Below, piece by piece: positions 21,085 through 31,728 of a DNA stretch of 64,000 nt (position 1 is its first letter; the number at the start of each line of letters is the position of its first letter). Both the position numbers and the translations under genes were made by a program. The stretch comes from Choristoneura fumiferana (Eukaryota > Arthropoda > Insecta > Lepidoptera > Tortricidae): assembly GCF_025370935.1 (NCBI RefSeq), contig NC_133472.1, forward strand, positions 5,640,516 through 5,704,515, given 5' to 3'. The notes beneath the pieces were generated by a model. The model did not search any database. It was not told the origin of the DNA and was given only the letters and a program-made list of their open reading frames with translations.

Positions 21085-21330
21085 GCGGGGTTCTGGCGGA
21101 ATACCAGCGCAGCGGTTTCCGAAGCTTTATGTCGAGTCAGCGCCTTTATTTCCGAACATTAGTCACCATAATCCGGCTGAATTCAACAGAGTTTCTTGCT
21201 AGTGCTGTTTTATTTATTTCTTGCATTTGAATTTATCTGAATTTTTCCAAGTTTAATATTTTATGTTTCTTTGATGTTGTGTTTTGTGTGTGCCTGTGTT
21301 TTGAAAAATAAAGATATATCTTATATTTTC
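21085..21330 (+). mobile_element. LINE 3' end
   Basis: GGTTCTGGCGGAATACCAGC, GCAGCGGTTTCCGAAGC and a terminal AAAAATAAAGATATATCTTA resemble the 3' end of a lepidopteran LINE. The related block GGTTCTGGCAGAATATCAGC is at 37,578. Truncated. Confidence 0.5.
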
Positions 21331-21589
21331 TCATAACATCGCCAAGCCACGGTGTTCAGTTCATAGCTATTTAATCCACCTATGCATCACAAGACTGTGA
21401 AACGGCTGTATTAACTAATAATTAAGTAATTTTTCATGCAAACAATGTCAGCGCTGCTCCATGAGAGCTCTTTTTTGGCGAGCGCGTTTTTGCGCTGTAG
21501 AAAGCTGGGGCAGGATAAGGCTGAGGGCTGGCCGCTAGCGGCAAGCGACGAGACCAGAGACGCGGCGCAAGCGAAGAGAGAAACACGCT

Positions 21590-21995
21590 ACTGAAACGCG
21601 ACTCCACGCCACGCCACCCGAGACGTGACAGTACCAATCAATCCCATATATTTACTATGGCCAGGTGCAGATATAAGACACGCCGCGTGATGACACGTTC
21701 CCACGCGGAAAACTCCAATTGATCTAGATGGGCGTGTTGTCAGAAGAGGGGAACACACGCCACCTAACGCTTGCACGAAGTATGTTTCTACTTAACATCC
21801 AACGCCACGCATCAAGGCTTGCCATACGACGCGTGTCAGTAGGCATGTGTGTTTTTGCTATGACACTAGCAAAGCCTGTAGCATCGCGCAGCGTGTCATA
21901 TATTTGCAGTGTGCGATACGCATCGGGTGTCGATACGCCAAGTGGCATCGCGTGTTGGTATATGTGTTTCCGCCTTGACACGATCACAGTGTAAA
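21590..21995. repeat. Repeated-word segment (ACACGC / GCGTGTCA)
   Basis: Within about 400 bp the words CACGCCACGC, ACACGCCG, GCGTGTCA, CCACGCATCA and ATCGCGTGTT recur on both strands. The right edge, CACGATCACAGTG, looks like an hAT-type end. A comparable short cluster is at 52,545-52,660. A matching left terminus was not found, so this is only tentatively another word-array element. Confidence 0.4.
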
Positions 21996-22605
21996 TTACT
22001 TAAATGAACCAGTGGATGTAGATGTGGCCGAGTGTTAAAGAAAGAAAGAGATATTTACCTTGGTTCCATGAGTACCACCACCATATCATATAATAATTGC
22101 GCTCGTGTTTTTTTCTGTTTTTGACTATTAATAATTGTTAAAAATTATTGTGTAGGTACATCGGTAGAAATAATCAACGGGCCGCGTTTGTAATGTGAAC
22201 CTCTGATTTTTATATTATATTATCAACTGCCGCCGAACAGACTATACCACGATATGATTAGCGGCAATCTCCATGGGAATGGATTAAGCCGAAAATTCTA
22301 AGGCATGGTTCATGCGAGCGAAACAGCGGTTAAAAGCCATACATAACTGCACCTAAACTCGGTTAATGTTTGTTTTAATTGTTGTCAATTGTGTGCGCCG
22401 AGCCTAGACGGCTTCCGCCGCGCGCAATGCGCATACGCTCACTACTCTATTACGTAAAACTGTTTTGCCTTATCGTTGTCTAATTACACACTATGGCTAA
22501 GAAACTGCGTTATGATAGTTCTTTCTTCCGACTCGAGCGCAAGCGGCTTACTTAACAGAAGATGGTTCGTCGTTACCTGTTAATAATTAGCGTTTAAAAT
22601 TCACG
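21996..22605. other. Intronic stretch, no feature recognised
   Basis: Apparently single-copy within the window. A GC-richer part at 22,390-22,450 has no clear feature. Confidence 0.3.
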
Positions 22606-22665
22606 ATCATCATCATAATATCAGCCGTCGGACGTCCACTGTTGGACATAGGTCTCCATCATATT
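22606..22665 (-). mobile_element. RTE-like LINE/SINE 3' tail, minus strand
   Basis: ATCATCATCATAATATCAGC and CGTCCACTGTTGGACATAGG on the minus strand read as the usual ...ATGTCCAACAGTGGACG...TGATGATGAT 3' end. Nothing upstream survives. Confidence 0.6.
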
Positions 22666-22736
22666 CCACGATACATACTATTAACTAGAAAAAGACTGTT
22701 CCATGTGTTCCATGTTTAGAGTAATTGAACTTATTA

Positions 22737-22830
22737 GGATTCCGCAGCCAAAATGGTGAAACAGAACCCTTATAGTGTCGCCACGTCTGTGTGTCTGCCT
22801 TTCCGTCCGCGGCTTAGCTTAGATTAAAAA
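22737..22830 (-). repeat. 'AGGGTTCCG' fragment
   Basis: TTCCGCAGCCAAAATGGTGA and CGTCTGTGTGTCTGCCTTTC mark a truncated member of the 11,048-11,690 family. Confidence 0.45.
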
Positions 22831-22899
22831 AAAATAGGATATTTTTCCCCTATAGACGTCGGGAAAGATAGGTCTTTATAAAATCATTAGTGGCGGGTT

Positions 22900-23345
22900 A
22901 TTACGAATTTACTCTCTACAACTCTCTACAAAAAGTCTTTTCTGGGAAATTGCATACGTTTTTATAATAAAATTTCAAAAAATATTATAAATGAAACGGA
23001 TACAAAATTCAGATCTATTGTCAAGAAGACATTAATATCAAAGGCGTATTATAAAGTTAATGATTATATCATGGACAGGGATATTTAGAAATAATTCCGA
23101 TCCGCATTAGCGATCCCTTCAAATAGCGAACCTACTGTGTTAAAAATAAAGTTGTGTTAAATACTTGTGATGTATACATATCATTTAATAATATTATAAA
23201 TCTGTTTAAAAAAATATATACCTCGTTGAGTTTCTTGCCGGATTCTTCTCAGCAGAGGTTTTTCCGAACCGGTGGTAGATTTTTTTTGACATTCATGAGT
23301 GCTTATTGTAGCCTAAATTGAATAAAGATATTTTGACTTTGACTT
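22900..23345 (+). mobile_element. Jockey-like LINE 3' end
   Basis: A terminal ORF remnant (ATTATAAATGAAACGGATAC, ATTATATCATGGACAGGGAT) leads to the 3' UTR (CGAACCGGTGGTAGATTTTT) and a GACTTTGACTTTG tail after AATAAAGATATTTT. The same family on the minus strand at 30,650-31,245 retains more coding sequence. A third copy is at 50,110-50,750. Confidence 0.75.
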
Positions 23346-23354
23346 TGAAAAAAA

Positions 23355-24112
23355 AACCATGAAAATAATTTTCTACCATTCGGAAGTCGGTGCCTCAGCA
23401 CGAGCCAGCAGGAGTGGACCTATAGTCATCTACCTCACCTACGCACTTTATATTGGACTTCAATCACTCCTGCTGGCTCGTGCTGAGGGACCGACTTCAG
23501 ACTGGTATAAAAATATTTTCATGGTTTTTTGCAGTCGGTTCTATCCTTTGTTATAAAATTTTATCACGCTCTTTGTGTAAATGATCTAAGATACAATAGT
23601 TTAATGTCAACTGCTCGTCACCTTTTACGAAAAATTGCTTTTTCCGATGCAGAGACGTTCATTATTGAGGAGCCCGCGTGCTTCATCACCCGTTCCATTT
23701 CATCATATGAATTACGATGAGCTTGAATTGCTTATCAACTGCGTTAAGTAATTGAAATTCAACCCGTGAAATACCTACTTGTCATTGAGTAGTCGCTCCA
23801 TTGGTCAAATTTTGTCCTCATCATCAGTTCCACTTCACCAAATAATGATTTTCAAGAGCAAATGCACGAGTTACTCCTAAATACCATACCATAGGCGTTC
23901 CTACAATATTTGAAGAGTTCCCTCGATTTCCTTAGGATCCAATCATCAGATCCTGATTTGGTGCTTATGGGACCTAATTGAAAGCATTCCTAGACGAACT
24001 AATTTTTTTTTTCAAATCGGTTCATAAATGACGGAGTTCTGAGGTAACAAAAATAAAACAAAAAAAATACAACCGAATCGATAACCTCCTCCTTTTTTGA
24101 AGTCGGTTAAAA
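23355..24112 (-). mobile_element. 'AACCGACTT' hairpin element, inverted copy
   Basis: A reverse copy of 18,556-19,244. The hairpin is at 23,390-23,495 (GTGCCTCAGCACGAGCCAGC and complement), TTGGTGCTTATGGGACCTAA is inside, and the end AAGTCGGTTAAAAAG is at 24,100-24,114. No transposase. Confidence 0.7.
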
Positions 24113-24114
24113 AG

Positions 24115-24560
24115 TGCAAATTTTTCGTTAAATTCGAGCGTCCTCCCTTCCCCTTTTAAAGCTTGCTTTACTGTTGGTTTGAAAATTTTGAAAAACAAAA
24201 TCATGTGATTAAATATATCAAATTAACACAGAAAATATTACGGCTAAGTCTGCTTGAAGAATTATTAGTAGTTTAAGGGGCTGTTTCACCACCCACTGAT
24301 TAAATTTAATTGACGGATAAATGTGATGCCGTCTCCGTCTATTAGATCAAAACAAAAAGAGACGGCAACACATTTATCCGTCAAATAAATTTAATCAATG
24401 GATGGTGAAACACGGATCTAAATTATAAAATATACCTACTTGGAAAATTCCATACAAAATCCAGAAAAATATAACTTGGTGGAACATGGTAAAATAAGGT
24501 ATGCAAGGATTTTTTCGTAACGGCCACGGAAACCTATCCCATGCGTGTCCGACACGCGCT
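24115..24560 (-). mobile_element. 'AGGGTTCC' element fragment with nested MITE
   Basis: TTTTCGTTAAATTCGAGCGT, TAAGTCTGCTTGAAGAATTA and AAATTATAAAATATACCTAC match the 11,048-11,690 family. It is interrupted by the foldback MITE at 24,277-24,418. Confidence 0.55.
24277..24418. mobile_element. Foldback MITE 'GGGGCTGTTTCACC', copy 2
   Basis: The same family as 9,246-9,380. GGGGCTGTTTCACCACCCAC pairs with AATGGATGGTGAAACACGGATC at the right end, and TAA flanks both sides. It is inserted inside the 24,115-24,560 repeat. Confidence 0.8.
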
Positions 24561-24911
24561 TGGACGGTTTATTCAATGCAGAACGCAGTTATACAGCAAA
24601 TTTCAGTTAAACGACACGTACAGTCGAACCATTTGATTTCTGACCCACCGTAGAACGTTCTCGCAAGTGGCATAATAAATTCCCTTGTCAAGCAATGCGA
24701 TGTCACTAGTGCTGTGAGTTTAAGCTTCGAGGCATTAACTAAATAACTCGAGTCGCGACTGCTGAGTCTAGAAGCCTCAAACCTTAAAGCCTCGACAGTA
24801 TAAGCCTCAAATTAAAAAGCTCGTGTTGCTGCTTTCGAGCACAGAAACCTCGAGTCTTTAGGCCTCAAGCTTTAAAGCCTCCTAAGCTTTGAAGGTTTAA
24901 GTCTATAAAGT

Positions 24912-25222
24912 TTGGAGGATGCATACATGTTGGACAAGAAGACGACACCGGAGAAGGTGTTCGAACACGTCCGCGAGGCGGTAAAGGGCCGGTTACAGGG
25001 AGCCCATCTAGAGCTGTCCATCCTCGCGCTCGAGTCTCAGAGGGCTAACAATTTCAGCTCACTCAGACTTCAAGTGCTTGCCCAAGCACCAGCAGATGTT
25101 CCTGCGCTCCGACTTCTGGCGCGGCTTTTTGTTTTGTACTTATAATTTGAATTTTACAGCGCATTGGTGTTTAACTGTAATGCTGTAAGTTTTTGTTGAC
25201 AAATAAATAAATAATAAATAAA
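24912..25222 (+). pseudogene. GC-rich coding-like fragment with AAATA tail, unidentified
   Basis: A 77-codon open frame (24,912-25,145) reads MEDAYMLDKKTTPEKVFEHV then REAVKGRLQGAHLELSILAL, in GC-rich sequence. It is followed by a short 3' segment and AAATAAATAAATAATAAATA at 25,200-25,220. The tail and the abrupt GC change suggest a retrotransposed piece, either a LINE ORF fragment or a processed host transcript. I do not recognise the protein. It lies inside the foldback element. Confidence 0.4.
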
Positions 25223-25234
25223 TGTTTGAATTTA

Positions 25235-26046
25235 TATCACCACAAATTCTTCTTCTTTGTCGGATACTCTTGGCAGAGCAGTCGTGGTCACGTAGCACGT
25301 CGAACAATTCTACGCCAGTTCTCCCTGGCTGTCGCTTCTCTGGCGCAAGCGTTGAGAGGAGTATTTGTTAGGGCTTTTATCTGGTCAGTCCAGCGCATGG
25401 GAGAACGTCCTCTTGATCTTTTCCCATTTACCCTTCCCTGCACCACAAGTCGTTCTATAGAGTGCTCCCCACGTCGAGTCACATGTCCGAAATATCGGAG
25501 GATACGAGATCTCACTATGGATGATAGCCTCTCCTTCACCTGTAGTTCTTCCAGTATGGACAGGTTGGTGCGGTGCTGAGTCCATGACACTCGAAGCATA
25601 CGTCTCCAGCACCACATCTCGAGAGCGTCAATTCTTTGCCTCTCGCGTTCCTTGACAGTCCACGTTTCGGCACCATAAAGAAATATGGGGAACACTAGAG
25701 ATCTTACTAGTTGGACTTTAGTAGTTTTAGTGATATTCCTGTCCCGCCATATCCTGGTCAACTTTTCCATCGCAGATCTTGTTATGGCAATTCGTCGCTT
25801 GATTTCGTCTTCGGAACCTCCAGTATTTGTGATGAGCGATCCCAAATAAATGTATGACTGTACAACTTCACAATTTGCAATCTCAGCTATATGTGGAGCA
25901 TTGTTTTGACTTCGGTCGACAATCATCATTTTTGTTTTTTGTCTATTTATTTTAAGACCAAACTGAAGGCTGACACGTTCAATGCGGTACAAAAGTTTCG
26001 CTATCACCACAAATACCCACACATTAATATACCATTTCCACGTCAT
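25235..26046 (-). pseudogene. RTE-like reverse transcriptase C-terminal region
   Basis: The minus-strand frame of about 250 codons has FGLKINRQKTKMMIVDRS (end of the palm), YIYLGSLITNTGGSEDEIKR, LYGAETWTVKERERQRIDAL, EMWCWRRMLRVSWTQHRTN and RILRYFGHVTRRG, ending ARENWRRIVRRAT. This is the classic thumb and C-terminal part of RTE-type non-LTR retrotransposons. It ends in an AAGAAGAAGAAT tail (25,240-25,252). The 5' part with the YxDD catalytic box is missing, so it is a dead truncated copy. The same subfamily's tail appears at 59,394-59,655. Confidence 0.85.
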
Positions 26047-26271
26047 ATTATATTCATTTCTACTTTCGTCATTAGTTCGTTTTTAAACTGACGATAAACA
26101 GTAGTCGTTAGTAAAGAAAATGGCATTATTTAATTAATTTAATTTTGCTGCTGATGTACCTAGGGTAATTTGGCAACTATCAATGTCAAAACATTTTTTA
26201 AGAAAAAGAGTGACCATTGCGTGAGCTCTTGACGCTTGAGCTCTCTATTAAGCCCGAGTCTTAAAGACTTA

Positions 26272-26963
26272 CAGCCTTATTCATAAAAAGTTAGAGCCTC
26301 CTTGAAGGCTCCTTGAAGGCCCGATGCTAAAAAACGTGATTCATAAACGTCTGTTAGCGCTAATCAGTCGATCAAGGCTCTGCTAAAGTTAGAGGACCGT
26401 AGACCCTCCTTTATCTCCCTGCTAAGTCACAAAATGGCCGCCACAAGTTTGAACAGCTGACTTTGACAAGAGCAAAAAAACCATACCGAAGATATTTTTA
26501 GTGAAGGGCGAAGTTACGCAAAGATTAAAAAAAAACCAGGAAAATTTATTTTCAGAATTTGTATTTAAAAATCCTCTAAATATACTGCTACTTTACTACT
26601 TTACTAACAATAAATATGAGAAAAATAAAATTAGGATGATTAACATTACGGCTTTTTGCACTTAAACATAAACATGCGGATCGGAAATGGCGGGAAAACA
26701 AACATCTCGCTTTTTTTTTCCTGCTAATTTGCTGTCACTGCTGTCAATTTTTTTTTATTATCGATGAGGCCATTTTTTGTCTTTGATTTGTCAAGTTTGC
26801 CAACATAACGCGTGTAATCCATCTATCAGCAGCTCAACAACTAGCAGACTGCTAGAAAGCGTTTATGAATCATACTTCTTGACAACCGTCTAACAAGCTT
26901 AATCAGTCTGCTACGTAGCAGACCGATCAAACCTCAATTAAGGTTTTTTTATGAATAAGGCTG
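26272..26963. mobile_element. 692-bp TIR element, TTA target site (PIF/Harbinger-like)
   Basis: CAGCCTTATTCATAAAAA at both ends in inverted orientation, with subterminal inverted blocks (TTTATGAATCATACTTCTTG against GTGATTCATAAACG). It is flanked by TTA on each side. There is no ORF for a transposase. It sits inside the right arm of the foldback at 24,707-27,122. Confidence 0.8.
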
Positions 26964-27207
26964 TTACTCTCGAGAACCCATAAAAAGCTTGAGTCGTTAA
27001 GGTTCTGAACCGTTTTTAAGCTCAAACCTTCAACGCTCTAGTCCTTTAAGCTTGAACCTTCACGGTTTGCGAGTCTATAAGGTTCGAAAGTTGTCTTGAA
27101 GACTAGTCTTCTAACAACACTAAATGTCACTATGACTTTTTTTACGAAAAGGTTCCACAATGGGTCACATTCAGTTCGTTCGATAGTACCAATACAGAAC
27201 TTCATTT

Positions 27208-27570
27208 AAATAAATAAATATCATGGTACGATTGACACCAATTGACCTAGTCCCTAATAGGTAAGCAAAGCTTGTACTATGGGTACCAGGAAACGGATAA
27301 ACATACTTACATAGATAAATACATAATTTAATTATATACATACTAGCAGTTGCCCGCGCCTCCGTCCGCGTATAAGTATGAAAAATAGTTTTACGTAATA
27401 TTCTCAGATCTGACGAATATGCACAAAAAATTTCAGTGAAATCGGTCAAGCCGTTTCGGAGGAGTTTGGTCACAAACACTGTGACACGAGAATTTTATAT
27501 ATTAGAAGAGAAGATTAAACTTTAAACACCCACGACCCGAGAGCAGACATTTTTCACATTATTTCAGCAT
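27208..27570 (-). mobile_element. tRNA-SINE 3' part, interrupted by a CTAGC-type element
   Basis: On the minus strand, 27,525-27,570 (GTCGTGGGTGTTTAAAG) and 27,208-27,345 (CCATAGTACAAGCTTTGCTT ... AATATTTATTTA) are consecutive parts of the SINE also seen at 2,985-3,266. They are separated by 27,346-27,512: ACTAGCAGTTGCCCGCGCCT ... GTGACACGAGAATTTTATAT, an independent repeat whose relative is at 61,880-61,950. A nested insertion. Confidence 0.65.
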
Positions 27571-27887
27571 TACTTAACAAAATAAGATTAACAAGCAATA
27601 ACTTGAACATTGAAGATAAAACAATAAGTGGAATCTGATACGTTTTTAAATTCGAGAAAGTGTGACTTTATCCGTGAGTCAGAGCCATTATCGATAGATT
27701 CTGTTATCGAAACATTATGTTTACTGCTGTAGGAATTTTAGGAAGTATTGCTAAATATTCCACATACTTAGATTGGACGATCGTTGTTAGCGTTACTAAT
27801 GCCGTGTGTGAAATAGACTATGGTGTACACTACCAAAACTTATTGTTAGGTGTTATATAAATTTAATCAAATTTAAAAAACGGAAAG
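27571..27887. other. Intronic stretch, no feature recognised
   Basis: AT-rich with no repeat or coding signal that I can name. Confidence 0.3.
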
Positions 27888-27979
27888 TATACTCAGCGGC
27901 ACATAATTTGGCCCACCCTTCATACAAAATTACCGATTCTGCATACATTTGAGGGCCAGATTTTTTGCCGCTCAGTATA
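27888..27979. mobile_element. Foldback MITE 'TATACTCAGCGGCA'
   Basis: TATACTCAGCGGCACATAAT and TTTTTGCCGCTCAGTATA are terminal inverted repeats around CATACAAAATTACCGATTCT. An inverted copy is at 62,428-62,530, flanked by TA-rich sequence. Confidence 0.75.
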
Positions 27980-28084
27980 TTTGTTTAGAATCCAGAGTGG
28001 AATCGATTACACTATACCTTTTTTTATAATGGCTACTAGGACAGCCATAGACAAAGTTAGGGAAACTCTTTGGCTGTTATATTC

Positions 28085-28735
28085 CCAAGTACGATATTTC
28101 TAAGGACAAAAGTCCGAAAATGATAATTTATAATGTGCGTAATTCCTAAAAATGCTGGTCCTAACCTAATGCACAATTAATCGAATGACTTTCTTTTTTT
28201 CGAAAATCAATATTCCTTTGTACAAATTATCTAATGACAATACTTTAAAATTCGATATAATATCTAAAATGCAAAAAGTCTACGTCCAAAAAGCTTTGTG
28301 ACAATTCTTCGAAAAATATTACAAATACAAACATACACATAGATACAGAAACATACATACATATACAAAGAGATATTATATACAGTCAATAACTATAATT
28401 TTTATTGTGTTTGATCTTTATGTAAATTATTATGTTTAGGTAAATAGGTTAGGTTATGTTAGTACTGCATCGGGGCCGAAGGCCCAAACTACACAGATAC
28501 AGATACTTTGTCACGTTATATCTATGCTTTAAGCTAAAGTCAACTAAACGAAACATTAAATGCCGTTAGAATTATCTTGGACTAGCAATTTTATACATTA
28601 GATATTTTAAACGTGGGTTAACTGAACATCGAACATGTATCTTTAGAAATTTTGTACATTATACATTTTGATTTTCGCCGTTTTGTCTTTAGATATATCG
28701 TACTTAGAAATTTCGATTTTCGAAATTTTGCTACG
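28085..28735. mobile_element. Word-array foldback element 4
   Basis: The left arm (about 28,090-28,320) and right arm (about 28,545-28,735) are inverted. AAGTACGATATTTCTAAGGA, AAAGTCCGAAAATG and TTATAATGTGCG on the left correspond to AAGTACGATATATCTAAAGA, AAAACGGCGAAAATC and TGTATAATGTAC read from the right. Arms are built of repeated words like TTTCTAAAGA, ATGTACAAA and TTCGAAAAT. The centre has ACATACATACATATAC microsatellite sequence and a GGGGCCGAAGGCCC repeat. No clear target-site duplication was found. Confidence 0.6.
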
Positions 28736-28857
28736 GAGCCGTTCAATGAGTAACGAGAATGACATATAAACTCTTAAGCACGGAAATAAAAAAGTACTGG
28801 CAGACATGTTCCATTTAATTGTTATGTATGATAGATAATGTTTAGAGGAACCATGTA

Positions 28858-28895
28858 GTACAATACAATAACTCTTTATTGTACACCACAAAATA
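28858..28895 (-). mobile_element. LINE 3' tail, minus strand
   Basis: GTACAATACAATAACTCTTT and ATTGTACACC are the same tail as at 10,428. Only the extreme 3' end remains. Confidence 0.5.
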
Positions 28896-29289
28896 GTAAG
28901 CTGTAGTAGTAGTAATAGTGTGTACCTACTCTCAAAAGGTCCATAGAAATAAAAAAGGCCGGTGGGGTGTCTGACATTTTAAGTATATTAATTAATTATA
29001 GGGAACTATGGTTAAAAATGGCGAACCCTGGTCAAAGACACCCTGTATAAATTAGTTATCTATTTATTATTATTATTCCACTATTAAGGAGCTTCAAATA
29101 GTATAAAGTGAAAAAAAAAACACAATTCGGCTGCCTTAAAAAACATTAAATAAAATGGAATAATCAAGTCTAGTACGTTACAACTGTTAAGTACTTAGCT
29201 TAAATTTCAATAATCAGTAATCGAAAATTACTGGGAGAATTTTTGAGCTGGTCCCGACTGTTGAACTTTAATTTACTTAGTTCTAGATT
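28896..29289. other. Intronic stretch, no feature recognised
   Basis: AT-rich; contains GACACCCTGTATA-type wording at about 29,038, and no other signal. Confidence 0.3.
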
Positions 29290-29690
29290 CGTGGACTTTG
29301 ACTGCGGGGCTAATCCACGAATTGAATGTCGCTCAGCGAGCTATGGATAGAGCAATGCTAGGGGTTTCTTTGAAGGATAAAATCCGATATCACATTATCA
29401 GACAAAGAACGAAAGTCACCGACGTTGCTCAGAAAATTAGTTCGCTGAAGTGGCGTTGGGCTGGCCACGTCTGGCGCAGGACCGATGAACGGTGGAGTAG
29501 ACGAGTCCTCGAATGGAGACCACGGACGAGAAAACGCAGTGTAGGGCGTCCTGAGGCACAGTGGACGAACGACCTTAAGAGAGTCGCTTGGCAGCGGATG
29601 GATGCGAGGGGCTGAAGACAGTGATGTGGCGCGCCATGGAAGAGGCCAATGTCCAGCAGTGGACTGCTGTGGGCTGATGATGATGATGGT
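29290..29690 (+). pseudogene. RTE-like reverse transcriptase C-terminus with TGATGATGG tail
   Basis: The plus-strand reading has ELNVAQRAMDRAMLGVSLKD, RQRTKVTDVAQKISSLKWRW, AGHVWRR and VLEWRPRTRKRSVGRPEAQW, the usual RTE-family thumb/C-terminal block. It shifts frame near 29,615 and then reads EEANVQQWTAVG followed by a stop and TGATGATGATGGTGATGA. It is 5'-truncated and frameshifted, so inactive. Confidence 0.85.
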
Positions 29691-30649
29691 GATGAGTTCT
29701 AGACTCTCTACTCTCTACTCGGATAGTATTTTTCGAATTGAGGAAACTCAGCTTAAACGAAAGACCTGCAACCGAGCAGGCGCGCGCGCTTCATAAAAGA
29801 GTGCGAAAGCGAAAGTACCTACCGGACCGATGGGGGTCAAGCGTGGCTAGAGAGGGGACGCACGTGGTCGCGCCGTCAAACAAATAATACTCATAGTAAC
29901 TTTGGTACATACTAAGTACTAATAATATAAATGCCAAAGTTCGGTGTTTGTTACCCTCCTAAATACGCTAAAACGGCCGGAAGGATTTGGAGGTATTTTT
30001 TTATATCATTGGTATTTGACTACATATTTTACAAGCTTTTATTTGTCTACTCCCATATAGTAAAATTCGAATTAAGTATAAAATTCAAAACAAGTTTATA
30101 TTTACATACTTTTTAGATACACTACCGAAATACATCATAACACTTTTCATCTAACGAAATAATGTTATGTTATAACACAACTTTTTGTCACCATTACGAT
30201 ACAGGGCAAATCCAAAAAGTTTATATGACTAAGTTTTGATACCAATTTTCACTTGTCTGTGGCAGCGGCCGCTTCTGCAGCTCAACGATACTCACCGACT
30301 TACGAGGAGAGGTTGAAAAATTCGCGGAATGAAGAGTTAGAAGGAAACAATATTACACAAACATAATGCTAAGCTCACTTACAGTGAGACATATTAAGGA
30401 ACAAAATGTTATGTTAAGACTGCCTATAGATCCAGCATAAATACGGAGTTTACGAACATGAGAAGTGGAAATGTATTTTGGATGACGATGAAAGTACATT
30501 CAACTAAAAGTGGGTACAGTCAGCAAAAAAGCTCGTCATTAAAAGTGTAATTTTTAACACAAACTTTTTATTTTGTAAATTAAAGCTTGTCAATGCGTGT
30601 CACAGAACGGAATGAATGTAATATTGAGTCACTATTAGACAGAGAAATA
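29691..30649. other. Intronic stretch with one repeat fragment
   Basis: At 29,918-29,965 is TACTAATAATATAAATGCCA, an end of the 'TACTAATATTATAAATGCG' family. TTTTACAAGCTTTTATTTGT at 30,027 is one end of the 'TACAAGC' family. The remainder is unassigned. Confidence 0.4.
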
Positions 30650-31245
30650 TTAAAGTCAAAGTCATAGTCAAAATATCTTTATTCAATTAAGGCTACAACA
30701 AGCACTTATGAATGTCAAAAAAATCTACCATCGGTTCGGAACAACCTCTGTTGAGAAGAATCCGGCAAGAAACTCAACAGTACAGTATTGTAAACAGATT
30801 TACAATATTTTTAAATGATATCTTTACATCACAAATATTTAACGCAACTTTATTTTTAACAGAGTAGGTTCGCTATTTGAAGGGATCGCTAATGCGGACC
30901 GGAATTATTTCCAAATATTTCCCTGTCCATGATATAATCAATAACTTTATAATACGCCTTAGATAATAATGTCTTCTAGACAATAGATTTGAATTTTGTA
31001 TCTGTTTCATTTATAATATTTTTTGGAATTTTATTATAAAAACGTATGCAATTTCCCAGAAACGACTTTTTGGTTTTAGCCAGTCTGTAAGATAGAACTT
31101 TAAGCTTCCCTGTGTTTCTAGTAGCCTTTGGCTTATAGACGTTAGTGGGAAAATCACATAATATGTTCTTCCTTACATACATGATTATTTTAAAAACATA
31201 AAGCGACGGCAGGGTTAGGATACCTGTTTCCTTGCCCTGTATTAT
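30650..31245 (-). pseudogene. Jockey-like LINE: ORF2 C-terminus and 3' UTR
   Basis: The minus-strand reading from about 31,240 has LTLPSLYVFKIIMYVRKNIL, KLKVLSYRLAKTKKSFLGNC and IRFYNKIPKNI, a standard insect non-LTR ORF2 terminus. It is followed by the same 3' UTR as at 22,900-23,345 and a tail of AAAGTCAAAGTCATAGTCAA at 30,650-30,672. The reverse transcriptase domain is absent (5' truncation). Confidence 0.8.
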
Positions 31246-31728
31246 ACTTGCATGTGACGTCACATGCAGCTAACGCCATACGCCATACTTACTTACTGCA
31301 TAAAAAAAATAGAAAAAGACAATTATATATAAGTATCGGCTTTTCAAAAAATCACAATGAATTTTTTAACAATTTTACACTGTTTTTTAGGTCAATTTGG
31401 CGAGATCACCTTCTCCCCCACGTGAGATTAGTTAATGGATTAATGGATGCCCCACTGCGTATCAGTTGGGGCACGTACGCGAATTTCAACGAACGGCCAA
31501 ATAGCAAGGTCTAATATTTATATCCATTTATTTGGCCTGCAGGCCGTGTTTAACTCTATTTAATATCACACCGGTTTATAAACCTTTAGCGATGTTGTTA
31601 AACAGCCGATGTTATGGTTACGTTTGTGGGTAATTCGGGCGACACGCTGCCGTTGAAGCATGTTGTTACAAGTTTAGTCTCGAGATGCACCAAATTTGGG
31701 GTTGAGATAAATATAGGGACGTGGGACA
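31246..31728. other. Intronic stretch with a CRE-like palindrome
   Basis: TGCATGTGACGTCACATGCA at 31,248-31,267 is a near-perfect palindrome centred on TGACGTCA. The context resembles the middle of the elements at 31,729-32,091. The rest is unassigned. Confidence 0.45.

Larger units (their letters stand above)
24707..27122. mobile_element. Word-array foldback element 3, hAT-like, with three nested inserts
   Basis: The arms 24,707-24,910 and 26,215-27,122 are made of degenerate words such as AAGCCTCGA, AAGCCTCAA, AAGCTTGAG and AAGGTTCGA, mirrored between sides. The ends are inverted: TAGTGCTGTGAGTTTAAG against TAGTGTTGTTAGAAGACT read from the right. GATGTCAC and AATGTCAC flank the ends, an 8-bp duplication with one mismatch. 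Nested within are a fragment with an AAAT tail (24,912-25,222), an RTE remnant (25,235-26,046) and a 692-bp TIR element (26,272-26,963). Confidence 0.7.

Noticed and set aside
25226..25579. Plus-strand ORF of 117 codons
   Set aside because: Antisense to the RTE reverse transcriptase remnant.
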